In this document: positions 48,492-51,509 of the stretch, piece after piece
Position numbering within the stretch: position 1 is the first letter of the stretch
Layout: each line of letters starts with the position of its first letter
DNA from: Stenotrophomonas_A sp035629025
GTDB taxonomy: Bacteria; Pseudomonadota; Gammaproteobacteria; Xanthomonadales; Xanthomonadaceae
Direction of reading: 5' to 3'
Length of the DNA: 51,509 nucleotides
Assembly: GCA_035629025.1 (NCBI GenBank)
Contig: DASPIU010000021.1
Span: forward strand, 1-51,509
Notes under the pieces: generated by a model
What the model saw: only the letters and a program-made list of their open reading frames with translations
Databases searched by the model: none
What the model was told of the DNA's origin: nothing
Made by a program: the position numbers and the translations under genes

Positions 48492-49173
48492 GGCCGGCAT
48501 CGCGTTCCCGCGCGCCGTGTTGTTCGACCTGGACGGCACGCTGCTGGACAGCGCGCCGGACATGCTCGCCACCGCCAATGCCATGCGCGCGGCGCGCGGC
48601 CTGCCGGACCTGGCCCTGGCGCAGCTGCGCCCGGTGGTGTCCAAGGGTGCGCGGGCGATGATTGGCGTGGCGTTTCCGGAGTGGGATGCGGCCTTGCGCG
48701 AAACCCACGTGCCGGAATTCCTGCAGCGCTATGAAGCGTTGATCGGCCGCCACGCGGTGCTGTTCGACGGCATCGAAGCCATGCTGCGCAGCCTGGAGGA
48801 TGCCGGCACGCGCTGGGGCATTGTCACCAACAAGCCCGAATACCTGGCGCGGCTGATCCTGCCGCAGCTGGACTGGGAATCGCGCTGCGCGGTGTTGATC
48901 GGCGGCGACAGCCTGCCAGAACGCAAGCCGCATCCGCTGCCGTTGCAGGTCGCGTGCGAACGCATGGGTGTGACGCCGGCGCAATGCGTGTACGTGGGCG
49001 ACGACGAACGCGACATCCTGGCCGCGCGCGCCGCGGGCATGCCGTCGGTGGCCGCGCTGTGGGGCTATCGCCTGGAACAGGACGATCCTTTTGCCTGGCA
49101 GGCCGAGCGCATGATCGAAACGCCGGCTGCCTTGTGCGCCGCCGACGCCTGGCCTCCGGCGCCCGCGCGCTGA
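48484..49173 (+). CDS. HAD phosphatase, phosphoglycolate phosphatase or MupP-like
   Basis: The 229 residues have all four HAD motifs: LFDLDGTLLDSAPDM, GIVTNKPEYL, ERKPHPLPL and YVGDDERDILAARAAGM. They could act on 2-phosphoglycolate (Gph). The pairing with ubiG also matches Pseudomonas, where mupP (MurNAc 6-phosphate phosphatase in peptidoglycan recycling) follows ubiG, which I consider at least as likely. Sequence alone does not decide. The GTG at 48484 overlaps the ubiG stop by 8 bp; a GTG at 48460 is the alternative. Confidence 0.85.
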   Translation: MPEAGIAFPRAVLFDLDGTLLDSAPDMLATANAMRAARGLPDLALAQLRPVVSKGARAMIGVAFPEWDAALRETHVPEFLQRYEALIGRHAVLFDGIEAMLRSLEDAGTRWGIVTNKPEYLARLILPQLDWESRCAVLIGGDSLPERKPHPLPLQVACERMGVTPAQCVYVGDDERDILAARAAGMPSVAALWGYRLEQDDPFAWQAERMIETPAALCAADAWPPAPAR

Positions 49174-49214
49174 ATCTTTCCCGGCTCCTGGCCGAGCCAT
49201 TGCGAACGCAACCC

Positions 49215-49904
49215 ATGACTACTTCCAGCGCGCTGGACAGCTTCCTCGACAAATGGCGCCAACGCTGGCCCGAATGGGCCGTGGCCGAGCGCTTCGTCGC
49301 GCCCGGGCAGCAGCGTGTGGCACTGGCCTGGTTCGCATTGCTGCAGGAGTTCGAGGACATCATGAACATCAGCGGCGACACGCTGCCGGCCGATGCCAAG
49401 CTGGCGTGGTGGCAGCAGGAGCTGCGTGACTGGTCCGGGCAGCGGTCGCGGCATCCGCTGGGGCGTGTGCTCGAACCGGTGGCGGCGCCATGGGCGGCGC
49501 TGGCGCAGGTCCTGCCCGCGGTGCAGGAAGCGCGCAGCCAGCCGCTGTCGATGGAGGCGGCGCTGGCCGTGCTGCAGCCTTTTGCCGAGGCGGTGGTGGC
49601 AGTGGAGGCGGTGCTGTTCGGCCGCGAGCGCGGTGCCGATGCGCGTGCCGTGGCCGTGCAATGGCTGGCCGCGCGCGTGGCTGCGGCTGGCGCGGCGGCG
49701 ATGCCGGCCGGCACTGAAGCATCGGCATGGCGAGCGCAACTGTTGGCACGCTGGCCGGCCAAGCCGGCGCTGGCGCAGCCGCACCGCATCTGGTCGCGGC
49801 TGGCAAGGCTGCGCCTGCGCCGCGAACAGGCCGGTCAGCCCACCTGGGCACCACCGCTGCAGCAGCTGTGGCATGCGTGGCGCGCCGCCAGTGGGGGTGC
49901 CTGA
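49215..49904 (+). CDS. Degenerate squalene/phytoene synthase-like protein
   Basis: The 229 residues resemble the N-terminal half of the squalene/phytoene synthase fold: LAWFALLQEFEDIMN and especially AKLAWWQQELRDWSGQRSRHPLG, a family hallmark. The DxxxD metal-binding motifs needed for prenyl transfer are not seen, and the length is short (catalytic members are about 280-350). It may be a non-catalytic member comparable in principle to the eukaryotic complex I assembly factor NDUFAF6; that is inference. It follows the HAD gene by 41 bp and probably ends this plus-strand operon. Confidence 0.7.
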   Translation: MTTSSALDSFLDKWRQRWPEWAVAERFVAPGQQRVALAWFALLQEFEDIMNISGDTLPADAKLAWWQQELRDWSGQRSRHPLGRVLEPVAAPWAALAQVLPAVQEARSQPLSMEAALAVLQPFAEAVVAVEAVLFGRERGADARAVAVQWLAARVAAAGAAAMPAGTEASAWRAQLLARWPAKPALAQPHRIWSRLARLRLRREQAGQPTWAPPLQQLWHAWRAASGGA

Positions 49905-49948
49905 GTACAGCGGCGCATGAGTTGGCCTGTGCTCGCTGCGGTGCGCGG

Positions 49949-51509
49949 TCAGTCCGAACGGCGAGGGGACCCCGAACGCGAGCGAGGGCTGGAGCCAGCG
50001 CTGGAGCCCGAGCCGGAGCTCATTTCGACGAACGATGGCGGTGGGATGTAAGGGTCGGGCAGCGGGGGCGGGCGCTGGTCTTCGGGCCTGATGGTGGTCG
50101 GTCTCCCGGTATGCAGCCCCTTGGCGCTGATCGGCTGCGTCACGTTTACTTCGTCCATGCGCATCCCGGTCACCGACAGGTTCGGATCGGCCTGCGTGGC
50201 GGCGCGGGTGCCGCCCATCTCGGTGACCTTGAACACGGAATTGGGCTGGAACAGCCATTCGGCCTCGTGCGCGGCCTGCGTGGTGATACCCGGCAGGGTG
50301 GGAACGGCCGACTTCGAGTTGAGCTCGTAGATCGCCATCCCCCCGGTCCTGCCTTCTGCGGCATAGCCTTGCTGAAGGCTCTCCGCGGCGTAGCGGTTGT
50401 TGCTGGAGGCGGACATGAAGGGTCGCCCGTTGGTGACATGGTCGCCGACCGTGAACTTGCTCGCATAGTCGCGCCCCACGTCGGCCACCCGCAGCAGCGG
50501 GGCGTTGTCCATCGGCACTTGTGGCAATTTGGACAGCGCGTTGTGCAGGCGCGAGCTGGCGGCCTCGTAGTAGGGATTCGTGCGGCGGCCCATATCGCCG
50601 CGCAGGTAGGAGTTGAGGTCATAGTTCGTGCCTGCGTACTCGTTGGTGTCGAGCACGGGTTTGCCACGGATGTTGTCCACGTACATGCCGGTGCCTCCCG
50701 CGTACGTCCAGTCGCGGACCGCGTAGCGCTCTTCCGCGGTCAATCCGGAAAACGCCTGTTGGTAGCGGTCGCGGTAGGCGCCGACCTCGTCGCCACGCTG
50801 GGGCGAGACGAAGCGGTCGGCCGGCGAGGACCATTGCTGCGGCGACAGCACCGCCGCCATTTCCCTGGAGGGGCCGGCGGATGCTTCCCGTTGCCCGGAG
50901 CGTTCCGCCGCCGCGGAAGACTCGCCCGTCCTCAGCGCCGATTCGCGCTCACTTGCGCGACCGGGGCTGGATTCCGGGCTGCTTTCGCCCGGGATTGGTG
51001 TCCTGCTGCCCGATACGTCCACGCCCAGTGTGCTGGGCGAGGCTGGGCGCCGGCCTTCGGCGGATGTGCCGGCCCGGGGTTCGGGGCTGGTTTCGCCCAA
51101 GGCGGGCGCCTTGCTCGCTGATACGTCGGTGCCGAACGTGCTGGGAGAAGCCGGGCGCTTGCCTTCGCCCGAAGTGCTCGGCCGGGGTTCGGGGCTGGTT
51201 TCGCCCAAGGCAGGCGCCTTGCTTGCCGACACGTCTGTACCGAGCGTGCTGGGCGAGCCTGGGCGCTTGCCCAGCTGCGTTGGATCAGGCGCGGTGGAAG
51301 TGCCCGCCACGCCTGCCGCCGCGCCGGCACCCGTCTCCGTGCCTGAGGCAGCGCCCGTTTCCGCCGGGCGCGACGACGTGCTTTCTTCCGGAAGCTTCGG
51401 CCCGCGCGTGGGGCTGAGCGGATACCCAATGCGGCCATCCGCAAGCCGCGTGGGCGGGCGGAAGCTCGGTTGCGCCGATCCGCTGGCACCGGTCGCGCTG
51501 CTTGCGGTG
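49949..51509 (-). CDS. Partial protein with putative mono-ADP-ribosyltransferase domain, Pro/Ser repeats and RS-like tail
   Basis: The frame is open to the right edge, so the true start is outside; 519 residues are visible. The N-terminal part is Pro/Ser/Thr-rich with three 36-residue repeats (50948-51271). The folded part resembles the ART (VIP2/ExoS-type) domain: AFSGLTAEERYAVRDWTYAG, NSYLRGDMG, a first-strand Arg (50489-50491, LLRVADV), an STS-like loop SAS (50405-50413, in PFMSASSNN), and a biglutamic ExE (EAE, 50258-50266) then VFKVTEM. R-S-ExE is the layout of arginine-specific toxins. It could be a XopAI-like type III effector or a polymorphic toxin; no secretion genes are in the window. 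The C terminus is SSPRSRSGSPRRSD. Confidence 0.65.
   Translation of the reverse strand, partial: TASSATGASGSAQPSFRPPTRLADGRIGYPLSPTRGPKLPEESTSSRPAETGAASGTETGAGAAAGVAGTSTAPDPTQLGKRPGSPSTLGTDVSASKAPALGETSPEPRPSTSGEGKRPASPSTFGTDVSASKAPALGETSPEPRAGTSAEGRRPASPSTLGVDVSGSRTPIPGESSPESSPGRASERESALRTGESSAAAERSGQREASAGPSREMAAVLSPQQWSSPADRFVSPQRGDEVGAYRDRYQQAFSGLTAEERYAVRDWTYAGGTGMYVDNIRGKPVLDTNEYAGTNYDLNSYLRGDMGRRTNPYYEAASSRLHNALSKLPQVPMDNAPLLRVADVGRDYASKFTVGDHVTNGRPFMSASSNNRYAAESLQQGYAAEGRTGGMAIYELNSKSAVPTLPGITTQAAHEAEWLFQPNSVFKVTEMGGTRAATQADPNLSVTGMRMDEVNVTQPISAKGLHTGRPTTIRPEDQRPPPLPDPYIPPPSFVEMSSGSGSSAGSSPRSRSGSPRRSD
50948..51271 (-). repeat. Three tandem 108-bp repeats encoding 36-residue units
   Basis: Units at 51164-51271, 51056-51163 and 50948-51055 encode GKRPxSPSTxGTDVSASKAP-type sequence followed by ALGETSPEPR and a variable end. 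Units 1 and 2 are nearly identical and unit 3 is diverged. The pattern predicts disorder, and the number of units could vary between strains. Confidence 0.85.

Noticed and set aside
50948..51271. CRISPR-like repetition
   Set aside because: The 108-bp repeats are contiguous, in frame and coding. The GGGAAT arrays elsewhere are 7-bp simple repeats with no spacers or cas genes.
51308..51310. The GTG at 51310 as start of the ART-like gene
   Set aside because: The frame stays open with the same Pro/Ser/Thr-rich composition to the right edge, so the true start is outside the window.

Overview
This window looks like chromosomal core sequence from a high-GC gammaproteobacterium of the Xanthomonadaceae/Lysobacteraceae (Stenotrophomonas, Xanthomonas, Pseudoxanthomonas and relatives). 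The grounds are the strong G/C third-position bias, a methionine synthase split into two adjacent genes, GTAG-type REP palindromes, GGGAAT/ATTCCC intergenic repeats and the gene set. The genus cannot be fixed from sequence reading alone. About 45 protein genes are supported. No rRNA, tRNA, CRISPR array, insertion sequence or prophage was seen.

Layout. 1-4.9 kb (+): the end of dnaK, then dnaJ, pyridoxal kinase and prephenate dehydrogenase. 4.9-7.6 kb (-): a small unknown protein, an MsbA-like ABC exporter and a YigZ/IMPACT protein. 7.7-10.6 kb (+): a GAF-GAF-GGDEF-EAL c-di-GMP protein. 10.7-17.1 kb (-): sucA-sucB-lpdA followed by a LOG-family gene. 17.3-21.5 kb (-): purB, a VOC protein, a RoxA/YcfD-like cupin oxygenase and a GNAT protein. 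fumC diverges from purB. 23.2-23.6 kb holds no gene but is a mosaic of REPs around a 97-bp cruciform-like element. 23.6-28.0 kb (-): an envelope-type operon with a small exported protein, a YtrA-like GntR regulator, an ABC ATPase, a permease, a GSGD-repeat protein, a DUF2884 lipoprotein and a further lipoprotein. 28.2-32.8 kb (+): periplasmic glutathione peroxidase, FKBP isomerase, UDP-glucose dehydrogenase, SlyX, a DUF2058 protein and an exported beta-rich protein. 33.0-37.7 kb (-): an ArsR-methyltransferase regulator and the two halves of MetH. 37.8-41 kb: acyl-CoA dehydrogenase, SuhB and TrmJ. 40.9-44 kb (+): a PhnD-like periplasmic binding protein overlapping a HAMP-GGDEF-EAL protein. 44-46.3 kb: epmB diverging from efp, then a TMEM175-type channel. 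46.4-49.9 kb (+): SAH/MTA deaminase, ubiG, a MupP/Gph-like HAD phosphatase and a degenerate phytoene-synthase-like protein. From 49.9 kb to the right edge (-): a partial, repeat-rich protein with a putative mono-ADP-ribosyltransferase domain.

How the genes work together. Several sets are functional neighbours: chaperones (dnaK/dnaJ), the 2-oxoglutarate dehydrogenase complex (sucA/sucB/lpdA) plus fumC for the TCA cycle, and EF-P with its beta-lysylation enzyme EpmB. The methyl cycle is represented by MetH, an ArsR-type regulator that probably senses S-adenosylhomocysteine, an SAH/MTA deaminase and methyltransferases. Many co-directional genes overlap by 4 bp (ATGA or GTGA), pointing to translational coupling.

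The most unusual content is: (1) the partial ART-domain protein with three 36-residue repeats and an RS-like tail, a candidate secreted effector or toxin; (2) four intergenic elements built as GGGAAT-heptad arm, variable core, ATTCCC arm, one of which abuts the dnaJ start codon and leaves no Shine-Dalgarno; (3) REP palindromes whose GTAG supplies the stop codons of three genes; (4) a 97-bp element able to fold as a three-way junction; (5) two near-perfect operators, each placed on a recognisable sigma-70-like promoter.
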